Assembly: GCA_943357285.1 (NCBI GenBank)
Contig: CALRGJ010000008.1
Coordinates: 1-54,643 of the forward strand
Reading direction: 5' to 3'
From: Candidatus Peribacteria bacterium
Lineage (GTDB): Bacteria; Patescibacteriota; Gracilibacteria; UBA1369; LOWO2-01-FULL-3
DNA length: 54,643 bases
Positions 25,738 through 34,213 of this stretch are shown here, in pieces; the stretch's first letter is position 1; every line of letters starts with the position of its first letter. The notes under the pieces were generated by a model. It made no database searches. It worked only from the letters and a program-made list of their open reading frames with translations, and had not been told where the DNA came from. Position numbers and translations under genes: made by a program.

Positions 25738-26481
25738 ATGACCCATACACCTCTTCAAAAATCTTTTCCCAAAGACTACCTCAATCGTAGTTTATTAAAG
25801 GTGAAAACAATGTTTAGGAAGACAGATGTGAAGATGCTGCTGACTTTTTCGAAGATTGTTCGTCGTTCCAAAGATAATGAGATAACTGTTCTTGATCTGG
25901 GATGCGGATCTGGCACTACCATCGAAGATTTTTGGCAAAAAATGAGTAATCAAAATTGGCGCTACAAACGTAGACTCCATGGGAAAAATCTCAATACAAT
26001 TGGAATAGATTTGAGTCCTCTTCCAAATATGATTCCCAAGCGTATATTCAAGACTACCTCTAAACCTCAAACCAAATTTATTAAGGCCAATGCGGAAAAT
26101 ATTCCTCTTCCGGACAATTCTGTAGATTTTGCTTACTCCGTGGGACTTTTGCGATATTTAAAGGACCCTCTTCGCGCCTTGGAAGAAGGATATCGCATCT
26201 TGAAGCCTGGTGGAGTTTTTCTCTGGTTATTGAGTGGCTATACAGACGTAAGTACAAAACCCACACTCGAAAAAATCTTATCAGAAACTTTATCTGCTTC
26301 AGGCACCTTCGAGCTTCGTTTCGGATGGAGTCGCATGCGCGGTACCCTAATCTGCACAAAAAAATCATCTTCAAAATTCTCCAAATTCCCATTCAAACTC
26401 TCCAATTCTTTTCCAAAAACCATAAAGACCCAGCTCACTGACGAATTTTTAGAGCACAGGGTCTACGAGAAGAGTGAGTAA
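25738..26481 (+). CDS. Class I SAM-dependent methyltransferase (copy 1)
   Basis: Motif I VLDLGCGSGTT (about 47-57), an acidic strand-2 end (GIDLSPLP), ANAENIPLPDNSVDFAYS (motif II/III region) and the helix ALEEGYRILKPGGVFLWLLSG are typical of the UbiE/type-11 methyltransferase fold. The substrate is unknown. From the ATG at 25738 it has 247 aa. It is about as long as, and clearly related to, the next gene, including the motifs NTIGID, PLP and RILKPGG, so the two are a tandem duplicate. It is probably co-transcribed with maf. Confidence 0.85.
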   Translation: MTHTPLQKSFPKDYLNRSLLKVKTMFRKTDVKMLLTFSKIVRRSKDNEITVLDLGCGSGTTIEDFWQKMSNQNWRYKRRLHGKNLNTIGIDLSPLPNMIPKRIFKTTSKPQTKFIKANAENIPLPDNSVDFAYSVGLLRYLKDPLRALEEGYRILKPGGVFLWLLSGYTDVSTKPTLEKILSETLSASGTFELRFGWSRMRGTLICTKKSSSKFSKFPFKLSNSFPKTIKTQLTDEFLEHRVYEKSE

Positions 26482-26491
26482 AAGCGTAATA

Positions 26492-26520
26492 TTGACTTTT
26501 GGCACTATACGTCGTACAGT
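26492..26520 (+). promoter_or_regulatory. Promoter of methyltransferase copy 2
   Basis: TTGACT (26492-26497), a 17-base spacer and TACAGT (26515-26520), ending eight bases before the ATG at 26529, so the mRNA should be nearly leaderless. Confidence 0.7.
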
Positions 26521-26528
26521 CTCGAACT

Positions 26529-27269
26529 ATGTTTCGAAAAAATAAAGAGGAACTAACAGATCTTCAAAAAATCCTGAAACCAAATGAAATTGGTCGTGAT
26601 TTTGACAATGTTAAAGCCATGTTTCATGAGGCAGGAGTAGATCTTGTATCCGCTTTTGATCAAGTTGTAACAAATTCTCCCGATAGTACAATTGTTACTC
26701 TGGATGTGGGGTGTGGAACCGGATCCTCCATAGAGCATTTTTTGCGCGTGATGGGGAATAGGGAAAACTTAAGAAACAAAGCCCTCAATACTATTGGTAT
26801 AGACAGAAATCCTCTTCCACATCGCATACCTGATGGAATTTTAGAAGGGAAGGATTTTAGAACGCAATTCATGTCAGCTGATGCTCACAATCTTCCTCTA
26901 GCTAATGAGAGTATCCATTTTGGCTATTCAGTTGCTCTTATGCGCTATTGCAGTGATCCGTTAAGAGTTTTGGAAGAGGGATATAGAGTTCTGAAACCAG
27001 GTGGAATTATGTTGTGGTTGCTAGGTGGATTTACAGATATCAGCACATATCCTCATCAAGATACTATATTTAAAAACACTCCCGGAGGACAGAGTTTTCA
27101 GGAGTATTTTGGGGAGGACGACGATCATTCCACTTTAGCCTGCACCAAGGATCCCAATCTGCAATTTGCGGGTTTCCCTTACATCTTAAGCTTTAACTTC
27201 CCAAATCTTCGAATCAGGGCAGTGGATAAATTTAGATCGCATAAAGTATATAGAAAACAAGCCCCTTGA
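26529..27269 (+). CDS. Class I SAM-dependent methyltransferase (copy 2)
   Basis: Motif I VTLDVGCGTGSS, then NTIGIDRNPLPHRIP, ADAHNLPLANESIHFGYSVA and VLEEGYRVLKPGGIMLWLLGG parallel copy 1 step by step. The copies share order and spacing but differ at many positions, so the duplication is old. I start at the ATG at 26529 (MFRKNKEEL), because the longer reading frame runs through a promoter. From there it has 246 aa. It ends in TGA, inside which the -35 box of the next gene begins. The substrate is unknown. Confidence 0.85.
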   Translation: MFRKNKEELTDLQKILKPNEIGRDFDNVKAMFHEAGVDLVSAFDQVVTNSPDSTIVTLDVGCGTGSSIEHFLRVMGNRENLRNKALNTIGIDRNPLPHRIPDGILEGKDFRTQFMSADAHNLPLANESIHFGYSVALMRYCSDPLRVLEEGYRVLKPGGIMLWLLGGFTDISTYPHQDTIFKNTPGGQSFQEYFGEDDDHSTLACTKDPNLQFAGFPYILSFNFPNLRIRAVDKFRSHKVYRKQAP

Positions 27270-27294
27270 CAAAAATATAGCCACGTGTTATAGT
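27266..27294 (+). promoter_or_regulatory. Promoter of surface protein 3
   Basis: TTGACA (27266-27271), a 17-base spacer and TATAGT (27289-27294). It rules out the ATG at 27298 as start. Confidence 0.8.
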
Positions 27295-27330
27295 CGCATG
27301 CTTATTTCACATATAACCCCTCTAAAATTT

Positions 27331-29229
27331 ATGTGTAAGACTATAAAAAACTTGATATTAGGTACAGCCCTGATGGCTATCGTGATATTCGGCCAGACAG
27401 CTCAGGCCTTTACTCTGATAGGATCAGAGTCTCTTTCCATTACTAATACTTCGGTCTCTCCAGACGGATTTGACCCTAATTTAAACGAAACTGTAGCCAT
27501 TAATTACTGTCTTACGGCTCCAGCTACTCTAACTGTAGGTATTTTCATGCCTAGCGGTACTAGCTCACAAAAAGTGGCTATTTTGACCCCTGCCACAGCT
27601 CAAAATGCCGGTTGTTATAGTGTGATTTGGGATGGTAAAAACGGTGCTTCTACAGAAGTAGGTACTCCTGGAGAAATCGTCGATAATGGTCAATACTTCT
27701 ACTATATTGAGGCCAAAAACGCCTATGCTAAGACAACTTCTACGGATTGGATATCAGTAGGTGATACTCCAAGCCACGGTACTCTTAAATTTATCGATGT
27801 GCAGGTTGACAACCCTATTTTTGACCCTTGGGATAGTCAGAAAGCTTCAATAGATTTTGCTATCGCTAAGAGCGGATATGTAACTCTTCAGATTAATGAT
27901 TCCGATAATCTCAAAGTTTTGAAAGTTATCGATAATAAATGGTACGAGAAAGGTGAATATACAGCTTATTGGAACGGTGAAGATGATGTAGGAGAAAAGG
28001 TGGCTCAGGACGAGTACTCTTATTCTATCAAAATTGTTAATGGTGAATCTGTAGCTAAAGAAACTGGCAAATTGGTTGTTAAGAAAGGTTATAATAATCA
28101 GACTGCTCAGACTGAAGATCCTCGTATTGAGAACTTCTACGCTACTAAAGAGGAATTCGACCCAGGTCGTAAGGAAAAGGAATATATCATTTTCAATCTT
28201 ACTGCTAAGGCCGACTTGCAAGTTTCCATCTACGATAAAGACGACAATTTAGTAAAGAAATTATTCAGCAAACCAGACCAGGAAGCTAAGACTTACCAGA
28301 TACAATGGGATGGTAGTGAAGTGATTGGTGAAGATGCTACTTATACTTATAGAATTTATGCTAAAAATACTGCCGGTGAAGATACTCAGAAAGGTAAAAT
28401 AGCAGTCTCTGAAGATAGAAGCGATACGAGCAGAGCCAACGTATTCAAAGATTATGTAGATTCTCTTGTCTACACTACAAAAGATGGTGACCAAGCTATT
28501 AATTTTACACTCGAAAAAGACGCTACTGTTACAGTTGAAATTCGTGATGAAAAACATTTGGTAGCCACAATTTCTAAAGATTCAACTTTCTCAGAAGGTA
28601 ACCAAACTATTTACTGGGACGGTAAAGATAAATACGGTCAGGCTGCTGACGATGGTCAGTACATGTATAGAATTACTGCTAAAAATAATGCCGGTAAGGA
28701 AGTGGAAGAAGGTAACTTTACAGTAAAGAAATCTGACATTACAAATCCTATCACTGGTGAATGTAGCCAATTCAAAGATGTGGATAGCTACAATCAATAT
28801 TGCAAAGCTATTCAATGGGCTGCTGCTGAAGGAATCTTCCAAGGATACAATGATGGTACATTCAAACCAAACCAAGCTATCAATCGTGCCGAAGCTCTAA
28901 AAGTAATTCTAAAAGCTTTGAAAATTCAGCTCATCTCTCCAGGTAGCACAGGACTTGGATTCAAAGATACCGATGCTCGTCTCTGGTATGGAACTTATGT
29001 GAAAACCGGTGTGGCTCTTGGAATCATTCACGGATATAAAGATGGTACATTTAAACCAAACCAAATTGTAAACCACTCAGAAGGACAGATCATGTTGTTC
29101 AGAACTGCAAATTCAAAAGGTGTTTACTATCCTGAATCTAACGATTACTATCCGACAGCACCAATGACTAGAGCAGAAATGGCTGACATGTTGTATAAGT
29201 ACTATCAAAATTCATACGAACTAAATTAA
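27331..29229 (+). CDS. Surface-layer-type protein: FlgD-Ig repeats plus SLH domains (paralogue 3)
   Basis: The start at 27331 begins a normal signal peptide (MCKTIKN..., cleavage after AQA). About four FlgD-Ig-like units follow (WDGKNGAS, WNGEDDVGEKVAQDEY, WDGSEVIGEDATY, WDGKDKYGQAADDGQY). The C-terminus has three SLH-like units containing GYNDGTFKPN, AINRAEALKVI, GYKDGTFKPN and MTRAEMADMLYKY. At 632 aa it is the shortest of three paralogues and lies 10 kb from the others on the opposite strand. The role is probably surface coat or cell-wall-anchored scaffold. Confidence 0.9.
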   Translation: MCKTIKNLILGTALMAIVIFGQTAQAFTLIGSESLSITNTSVSPDGFDPNLNETVAINYCLTAPATLTVGIFMPSGTSSQKVAILTPATAQNAGCYSVIWDGKNGASTEVGTPGEIVDNGQYFYYIEAKNAYAKTTSTDWISVGDTPSHGTLKFIDVQVDNPIFDPWDSQKASIDFAIAKSGYVTLQINDSDNLKVLKVIDNKWYEKGEYTAYWNGEDDVGEKVAQDEYSYSIKIVNGESVAKETGKLVVKKGYNNQTAQTEDPRIENFYATKEEFDPGRKEKEYIIFNLTAKADLQVSIYDKDDNLVKKLFSKPDQEAKTYQIQWDGSEVIGEDATYTYRIYAKNTAGEDTQKGKIAVSEDRSDTSRANVFKDYVDSLVYTTKDGDQAINFTLEKDATVTVEIRDEKHLVATISKDSTFSEGNQTIYWDGKDKYGQAADDGQYMYRITAKNNAGKEVEEGNFTVKKSDITNPITGECSQFKDVDSYNQYCKAIQWAAAEGIFQGYNDGTFKPNQAINRAEALKVILKALKIQLISPGSTGLGFKDTDARLWYGTYVKTGVALGIIHGYKDGTFKPNQIVNHSEGQIMLFRTANSKGVYYPESNDYYPTAPMTRAEMADMLYKYYQNSYELN

Positions 29230-29275
29230 TCATTTGATCTTAATTTAAGGTCAAAAGAATATTAGAGGGTAGAAG

Positions 29276-29305
29276 GAGTCACCGAAAGGTGGCTTTTTCT
29301 TTTCC
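29276..29305 (+). terminator. Intrinsic terminator
   Basis: AGTCACC and GGTGGCT pair around GAAA, followed by TTTTTCTTTT. A second hairpin (TTGATCTT/AAGGTCAA) lies just before it, after the surface-protein stop. Confidence 0.85.
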
Positions 29306-29371
29306 AAATATTTCCTTCCACTTTGAAAATAATCTTGCTACTATAAATAAGCATTTTAACCCTCATTCAAA

Positions 29372-29689
29372 ATGTTTAAAACACTCAAAGGTTTACTCGC
29401 CGGAATTATTGCCGGTACAGCTGTTGGCGTACTTTTTTCTCCTAAAAAAGGTAGCGATATTCGCAAAGAATTTAAGAAAGAAATTAAAGGTGGTGGAGTA
29501 GGACTTTCTACTGCAAAAGAGACTTTGACTCATATGGGCAAAGATATTGGTGATACATGCAAGGAAGGCTACGATAATATTCCTGAAAACAAGAAAAAAG
29601 AAGCTGCAAAAGTTTTTAAAAAAGCGGAAGGAAAAGCAAAGAAAGTTTTCAACAACCTAAAGAGCAAAATTGCAGGCAAGAAAAAATAA
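29372..29689 (+). CDS. YtxH-like membrane-associated protein
   Basis: A hydrophobic Gly/Ala-rich N-terminal segment (about 5-22, ending GVLFSPKKG) followed by a long basic amphipathic helix is the pattern of YtxH-domain general-stress proteins. Length is 105 aa. The tail is strongly Lys-rich. A TATAAA about 30 bases upstream is the likely -10. Its last 20 bases overlap the start of the tyrA-pheA reading frame, which suggests coupled translation. Confidence 0.75.
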   Translation: MFKTLKGLLAGIIAGTAVGVLFSPKKGSDIRKEFKKEIKGGGVGLSTAKETLTHMGKDIGDTCKEGYDNIPENKKKEAAKVFKKAEGKAKKVFNNLKSKIAGKKK

Positions 29690-31385
29690 CACTCCGATTA
29701 TTGGCATTATTGGTGGCCTAGGACAAATGGGCCGCCTATTTGCTGATTACTTCCGTACACTTGGAATAGAAATTTTAATTTCTGATTTAGGCACTAAACT
29801 GACAAACAAGGAACTAGCAAAGAATTCCAATATTGTCATTATTTCCGTGCCAATAAATAATACAGAAAAAGTCATTAATGAAGTCCTTCCTCATATAAGA
29901 AAAGACTCTGCAATTATGGATTTAACTTCTATCAAAGAAGATCCCGTGAAGTCGATGCTAAAGGGCAATTGCGAGGTAATGGGAATGCATCCTATGTTTG
30001 GTTCTACTAATCCAATTCCAGGACAAACTATTATTCTTTGTGAAACAAAAAAATCCGGAGCTTGGTCCAAATGGATGGAAAATTTTCTTCGCAAAAATGG
30101 TGCCAAAATAGAAAAACTCACGCCAAAGGAACACGATCAAACAATGAACATAGCTCAAGGACTTATTCATTTCGCGGAAATTACTTTTGCCGATTCATTA
30201 CGTCGTTGTGGCATGCCGGTTGAGAAGCTTTTTCACTACACCGGCAAGGCGTCAGAGATGAAAGTGCAATTCGCTGCAAGGCTTATTGCTCAGGATTCCG
30301 GCCTATACGGGAATATTCAAATTTCAAATCCATACGCCCTTAAATCACTAAAGGAATTTAAAAAATCAGTTGAAGAGTTAATTAAAATTGTTGAAAAAAA
30401 AGATCTAAAAAGTTTCAAAAAATACTTTGAAAAGAATCAAAAGTTTTACGGAAAATATTTGAAGGAAGCTTACAGTGATAGTTCTTACTTGATTGATCGT
30501 TTAATGGAATTAAAAACGGTTCGTCAGAAAAAAATCATTCCACAAAAACCAAATAAAAATGATTTGGCAATTCTTGGTCCGGCCAATACTTTTTCACATA
30601 TTGCTGCTGATAAATACAGTGATGCAAAAAAATATTTTGCCCATGATATTGATGAAGTTTTTGAGCTAGTGGAAAAGGGGACTGTGGAAGAAGGTCTCGT
30701 GCCAATTGAGAATAAACTTCACGGCAGTGTACGCGAAACTCTAGATGCTTTATTCCAGAGAAACGTTAATATTTACAAGGAAATTACTATTCCGATTAAT
30801 CATTGTTTGGTTTGTTTAGCACACGCAAAAAAATCTGATATAAAAATCGTCAGCTCTCATCTACAGGCATTGAGTCAGTGCAAAAAATATTTGCATAAGA
30901 ATTTCCCGAATGCTGAAAATGAAGCTGTAAGCTCTACAGGTGCAGCTATCCAGAAATTGCTTCAGTCTAACGACAAATCCATTGCCGTGATTGCTCCAGC
31001 CATCGCTGCTCACAATCCTAAATTGAAAATACTTACCGAAAATATTGCCGATAAAGAAGACAATGCTACGACTTTTATTGCAATTAAAAAGGGAAGAATT
31101 TCTCTCTCTGAACAGTCTGCGAAATCTGATTCTAAACTACACAAGACTTTCATTGCCTTCTACTTCAGCGCAAATGCTCCTGGAACTCTTTTTACGGTTT
31201 TCCAAGATTTCGCTAACTCCAAAATAGATCTCACTAAAATAGAATCTCGCCCAACCCAAAAATCCTTCGGCGATTACATTTTCTATCTTGATTTTAACGG
31301 CCACCTCTCCGATCCACACGTCAAAAAAACTCTTCAGTCCGTAGCTGAGAAAGTTGCAGAGTTGAAAATTTTAGGAAGTTATTAG
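29670..31385 (+). CDS. Fused prephenate dehydrogenase / prephenate dehydratase with ACT domain
   Basis: It would make both 4-hydroxyphenylpyruvate (tyrosine branch) and phenylpyruvate (phenylalanine branch) from prephenate. Residues about 10-270 are TyrA: Rossmann GGLGQMG, HPMFGS (H107) and HDQTMNIAQGLIHF, much as in E. coli TyrA. Residues about 292-480 are dehydratase: ILGPANTFSHIAA, VPIENKLHGSV, and NATTF where most enzymes have TRF, so the usual Arg is Thr. An ACT domain (about 490-571) with ESRPTQ suggests Phe feedback. No chorismate mutase domain is present. The only workable start is TTG at 29670, overlapping the YtxH-like gene. Confidence 0.88.
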   Translation: MQARKNNTPIIGIIGGLGQMGRLFADYFRTLGIEILISDLGTKLTNKELAKNSNIVIISVPINNTEKVINEVLPHIRKDSAIMDLTSIKEDPVKSMLKGNCEVMGMHPMFGSTNPIPGQTIILCETKKSGAWSKWMENFLRKNGAKIEKLTPKEHDQTMNIAQGLIHFAEITFADSLRRCGMPVEKLFHYTGKASEMKVQFAARLIAQDSGLYGNIQISNPYALKSLKEFKKSVEELIKIVEKKDLKSFKKYFEKNQKFYGKYLKEAYSDSSYLIDRLMELKTVRQKKIIPQKPNKNDLAILGPANTFSHIAADKYSDAKKYFAHDIDEVFELVEKGTVEEGLVPIENKLHGSVRETLDALFQRNVNIYKEITIPINHCLVCLAHAKKSDIKIVSSHLQALSQCKKYLHKNFPNAENEAVSSTGAAIQKLLQSNDKSIAVIAPAIAAHNPKLKILTENIADKEDNATTFIAIKKGRISLSEQSAKSDSKLHKTFIAFYFSANAPGTLFTVFQDFANSKIDLTKIESRPTQKSFGDYIFYLDFNGHLSDPHVKKTLQSVAEKVAELKILGSY

Positions 31386-31398
31386 ATTTCTAATTAGC

Positions 31399-31576
31399 TT
31401 AATTTACAATTACTGAATAGCACTCCTCGCAGTAAACCTTTTCTGGTCTCTCCGGGGAATAAGTGGTCATCATGGATTTTGAGCACTTCACACATTTCTT
31501 TTCCCAAAGATTTTTTTTGATTTCTCGAACCAAATCTTTCCAGATAAGTCTTATCTTCCACCCGCACTTGCCTCAT
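31399..31576 (-). pseudogene. Zinc-ribbon gene with apparent frameshift at an 8-A run
   Basis: From the ATG at 31576 one frame reads MRQVRVEDKTYLERFGSRNQK. At an 8-T run (31511-31518, A8 in the mRNA) the sensible continuation moves to the next frame: NLWEKKCVKCSKS, then MMTTYSPERPEKVYCEECY, ending at TAA 31399. With seven A the gene would be 58 aa with C28-x2-C31, 17 residues, C49-x2-C52. The TTYSPxRPExVYCExCY wording is typical of small zinc ribbons in Patescibacteria, so I regard the gene as real. The extra A may be a sequencing error, a true mutation or programmed slippage. It shares a promoter region with the divergent Cys-cluster gene. Confidence 0.7.
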
Positions 31577-31595
31577 ATGCAAAATCTGCTATAAT
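31568..31595 (+). promoter_or_regulatory. Divergent promoter with a shared, near-palindromic -10
   Basis: Rightward: TTGCCT (31568-31573), a 16-base spacer and TATAAT (31590-31595), with extended TGC. The box lies in TGCTATAATAGCA (31587-31599), whose complement reads TGCTATTATAGCA, giving a leftward TGC-TATTAT 14 bases before the zinc-ribbon ATG. Confidence 0.65.
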
Positions 31596-31616
31596 AGCAT
31601 TCTTGTTATTTTACCT

Positions 31617-32252
31617 ATGCCAGAACTTCAGATTCCAGACCAATTAGAGCCGGATTGTGACAACTGCCAGGGCATGTGCTGTATGTCCATGGAGCACAGA
31701 ATTATTGATGGATTTCCATTGGAAAACGACAAGCCAGCTAGAGTTCCATGTCATAACCTCGAAACTGACGCATCGAGTCCAGAAGATCTTTATAAATGCA
31801 AAATATATGAAGATCGCTCCTACAATGGATGGAGACAATGTGAGTCATTTTCTTGTTACGGAGCTGGCCAGACAATCTCACAGTTTTTTAAAGAGCTCGG
31901 TGTCAGCTGGGCTATCAAAAGCAATGATTTAAAAGAAGATCAAAATAAAATAATGATTGAAAATCTTAATCTAGGATTCCAAGTTATGTATATGGTTTTG
32001 AGTCACTTGGATGCTATTGGTCACACATTTGATCCGTTGAGAGAGAAAAAAGTCATCGCTGCGAAAGTTGCAGCATCAAAAATCGCCCTTCAATTTAGTG
32101 AACATTTGACTGCAAACAAGAAAGTGGATGTTGCATTTTGGTATTCCAAAAATTTTTTACCTGCAATGGCCTCTGCCGAAGCGGAGGTAAGTGAAAAAGC
32201 CATTATGGATTACGTTCGTAGAGGCTTAAGTATTTTTAGATTTTCAAAATAA
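31617..32252 (+). CDS. Cys-cluster protein, N-terminus like that of actinobacterial pentapeptide-repeat proteins (copy 1)
   Basis: The first 90 residues hold eight cysteines in the order C14-x2-C17-x3-C21-C22, C45, C61, C75, C80, with the words CxxCQGMCC, PCHNL, C-x-IY, GWRQCESFSCYGAGQ. I know this block as the N-terminal module of pentapeptide-repeat proteins in Actinobacteria, where it probably binds metal or an Fe-S centre. Here no pentapeptides follow. The remaining 120 residues are helical and unrecognised. Length is 211 aa. It is the first of a tandem pair sharing all eight cysteines. Confidence 0.75.
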   Translation: MPELQIPDQLEPDCDNCQGMCCMSMEHRIIDGFPLENDKPARVPCHNLETDASSPEDLYKCKIYEDRSYNGWRQCESFSCYGAGQTISQFFKELGVSWAIKSNDLKEDQNKIMIENLNLGFQVMYMVLSHLDAIGHTFDPLREKKVIAAKVAASKIALQFSEHLTANKKVDVAFWYSKNFLPAMASAEAEVSEKAIMDYVRRGLSIFRFSK

Positions 32253-32256
32253 ACCA

Positions 32257-32886
32257 ATGTCCGAACTTCAAATTCCCGAAGGTTTTACTCACGACTGTCA
32301 TGAATGCCAGGGATTATGCTGCGTGGCTATGGAAATAAAACCACACAGAGGTTATTTCCCTCATCACAAGGAAGCCTATGAGCCATGTGAGAATCTACAG
32401 ATTACTCCCGATGCGGACAGAACAGATTTTAAATGTAGAATATTTAAAACTATTAATAAAGGACACAAGACCTGTGAGCAATTTACCTGCTTCGGAGCTG
32501 GTGATAGTGTTTCTAAATTTTTCTCCGAACTAGGAATAAATTGGGCCATGAAACCAGATGAATCAAATACCGAGCAACACGAAGTAAACGTCGCCAATCT
32601 ATATGCAACTTACAGCGTTTTATTTCTAGTAATGTACTACCTGGGACAGGTTAGGTATCACCGCGGTCCAGCAAATAAATTAAATTATGAGGCTGCTCAA
32701 ATTGCCGCCCAAGAAGTAGCGACAGAATTAAGTCAAAAGCTACAAGCAGGTGAATTGATAGATGAAAACATTTGGTACGGACAAAAATTCCTGCCCGCTA
32801 TGGCTGAGGCAGTAAAACGATCAAATGCTGACTTTATCCTTAAAAAATTGGGAAATATAAATTGGTCCAATCTCTTTGATAAATAA
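32257..32886 (+). CDS. Cys-cluster protein (copy 2)
   Basis: The 209-aa paralogue of the preceding gene starts four bases after its stop. It keeps C14, C17, C21, C22, C44, C60, C73 and C78 with the wording CHECQGLCCVAME, PCENLQ and CEQFTCFGAGDSVSKFF. The helical C-terminal part is also alignable (NIWYGQKFLPAMAEA against FWYSKNFLPAMASA). The invariance of the cysteines in an otherwise diverged pair points to a structural metal or Fe-S site. It converges on purD with a one-base gap and no terminator hairpin. Confidence 0.75.
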   Translation: MSELQIPEGFTHDCHECQGLCCVAMEIKPHRGYFPHHKEAYEPCENLQITPDADRTDFKCRIFKTINKGHKTCEQFTCFGAGDSVSKFFSELGINWAMKPDESNTEQHEVNVANLYATYSVLFLVMYYLGQVRYHRGPANKLNYEAAQIAAQEVATELSQKLQAGELIDENIWYGQKFLPAMAEAVKRSNADFILKKLGNINWSNLFDK

Positions 32887-32887
32887 A

Positions 32888-34204
32888 TTATCCTCTCAGA
32901 CCTTTCATCATCTCGACTCTCTCGTCAATCAAAGCCTTAGTTCCAATATCCTTCCTGTAAAACACCGGCCCTTTGACTGCAGCTGCGCCCTCTTCTGCGA
33001 GTTTTTCTGCCTCGGCGATGTCAGAACCCATTCCAATCATTGCTACCGCTCTAGAGCCCGCTAAATACAACCCATCTTCGCGAGCATCCACTGAAGCATA
33101 ATAAGCTTTCACTCCAGCCGGTAAATTTCCAATTTCAATTTTCACACCCTTCACCGCATTATCCGGATATCCATTTGGTACTAAATACTTGCAGACAGTA
33201 GCTTTGTTCTCGAATTCAACTTTCATTCCTTTCATCTCTCCACGAATAATTGCTTCACACACATCCACAAAATTTGTTTTCAAAGTAGATAGCACATTCA
33301 TCGCCTCAGGATCACCAAAACGCGCATTGTATTCAATTAATCTCACACCATTTTTTACCGCTATAAATCCTCCGTACATCACACCTTTAAATTCGCATCC
33401 GGTTTCTTTCAATAAAGCAGCCGCAACTTTTCTGGTAATATCAGCTGCCTCTTCTACATCGCTTGTCTTCAAAAATGGCAAACTATGATTGGCATCTGAA
33501 TAAGTTCCCATGCCTCCAGTATTTGGACCTTTATCTCCTTCATAAGCTCTCTTGTGATCTTGCACACACGGCATTTCAGCAGTGTTCACTCCGTCGCAAA
33601 AACTCATGAGGCTAAATTCCTGACCAACAAATTTTTCTTCAATCACTACGCGTCCGCAATCGGCCAAACATTCTTTAGCATAAGCAATTCCTTCTGCCAC
33701 ACCATTCAAATGATCACCACTTACTTTTACACCTTTTCCTCCTTTCAATCCATCGGCCTTCACTACATACTCTCCACCCAATTTTTCAAAAAATTCAGCT
33801 AATCCATTCTCGTCATAAAAAACTTTATATTCAGGATTTCCTGGAATTCCATATTTTTCCACTAAGTCTCTCGTAAAAGCTTTTGATGATTCCAATCTTC
33901 CTACGGTCTGTAGGGGAGAAGCACTATGCACTCCAAGATCGAGCAACATATCTACAATTCCAGCAGCGATCGGCGCCTCTGGCCCCACCACCGCAAAATC
34001 CGGTTTTACGCGTATAGCTAATTCGCGAATAGCATCCGCATCACACACGTCTTTCATCAAATATTCTCCACCACCTAATAATCCGAAAATTCCCGGATTC
34101 TTCGTTTTTCCTACTGCAAAAATCTCCACGGCCTCACTTCTTTGCAAAGTTTCAGCAATTGCATGTTCACGAGCGCCGTTTCCAATTAAAAGAATTTTCT
34201 TCAT
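32888..34204 (-). CDS. purD: Phosphoribosylamine-glycine ligase
   Basis: ATP-dependent joining of glycine to phosphoribosylamine, the second step of purine synthesis. The N-terminal KILLIGNGAREHAIAETL is the family signature. ATP-grasp features follow: VKADGLKGGKGV, the PNTGGMGTYSD loop and GVMYGGFIAVKNGVRLIEYNARFGDPE. Length is 438 aa from the ATG at 34204. A TATAAT (34218-34213) overlaps the purF stop codon and ends eight bases before this ATG, so an extra internal promoter giving a leaderless mRNA is possible. It is the last gene of folD-purF-purD. Confidence 0.96.
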   Translation of the reverse strand: MKKILLIGNGAREHAIAETLQRSEAVEIFAVGKTKNPGIFGLLGGGEYLMKDVCDADAIRELAIRVKPDFAVVGPEAPIAAGIVDMLLDLGVHSASPLQTVGRLESSKAFTRDLVEKYGIPGNPEYKVFYDENGLAEFFEKLGGEYVVKADGLKGGKGVKVSGDHLNGVAEGIAYAKECLADCGRVVIEEKFVGQEFSLMSFCDGVNTAEMPCVQDHKRAYEGDKGPNTGGMGTYSDANHSLPFLKTSDVEEAADITRKVAAALLKETGCEFKGVMYGGFIAVKNGVRLIEYNARFGDPEAMNVLSTLKTNFVDVCEAIIRGEMKGMKVEFENKATVCKYLVPNGYPDNAVKGVKIEIGNLPAGVKAYYASVDAREDGLYLAGSRAVAMIGMGSDIAEAEKLAEEGAAAVKGPVFYRKDIGTKALIDERVEMMKGLRG

Positions 34205-34213
34205 GCACAAAAA

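Noticed and set aside
27298-27330. Upstream ATG as start of surface protein 3
   Set aside because: It lies three bases after the -10 box and so precedes or coincides with the RNA start, and the signal peptide begins at 27331.
31399-31576. TGA read as glycine (Gracilibacteria/Absconditabacteria code)
   Set aside because: maf and the second methyltransferase end naturally at TGA, and long genes contain no in-frame TGA.
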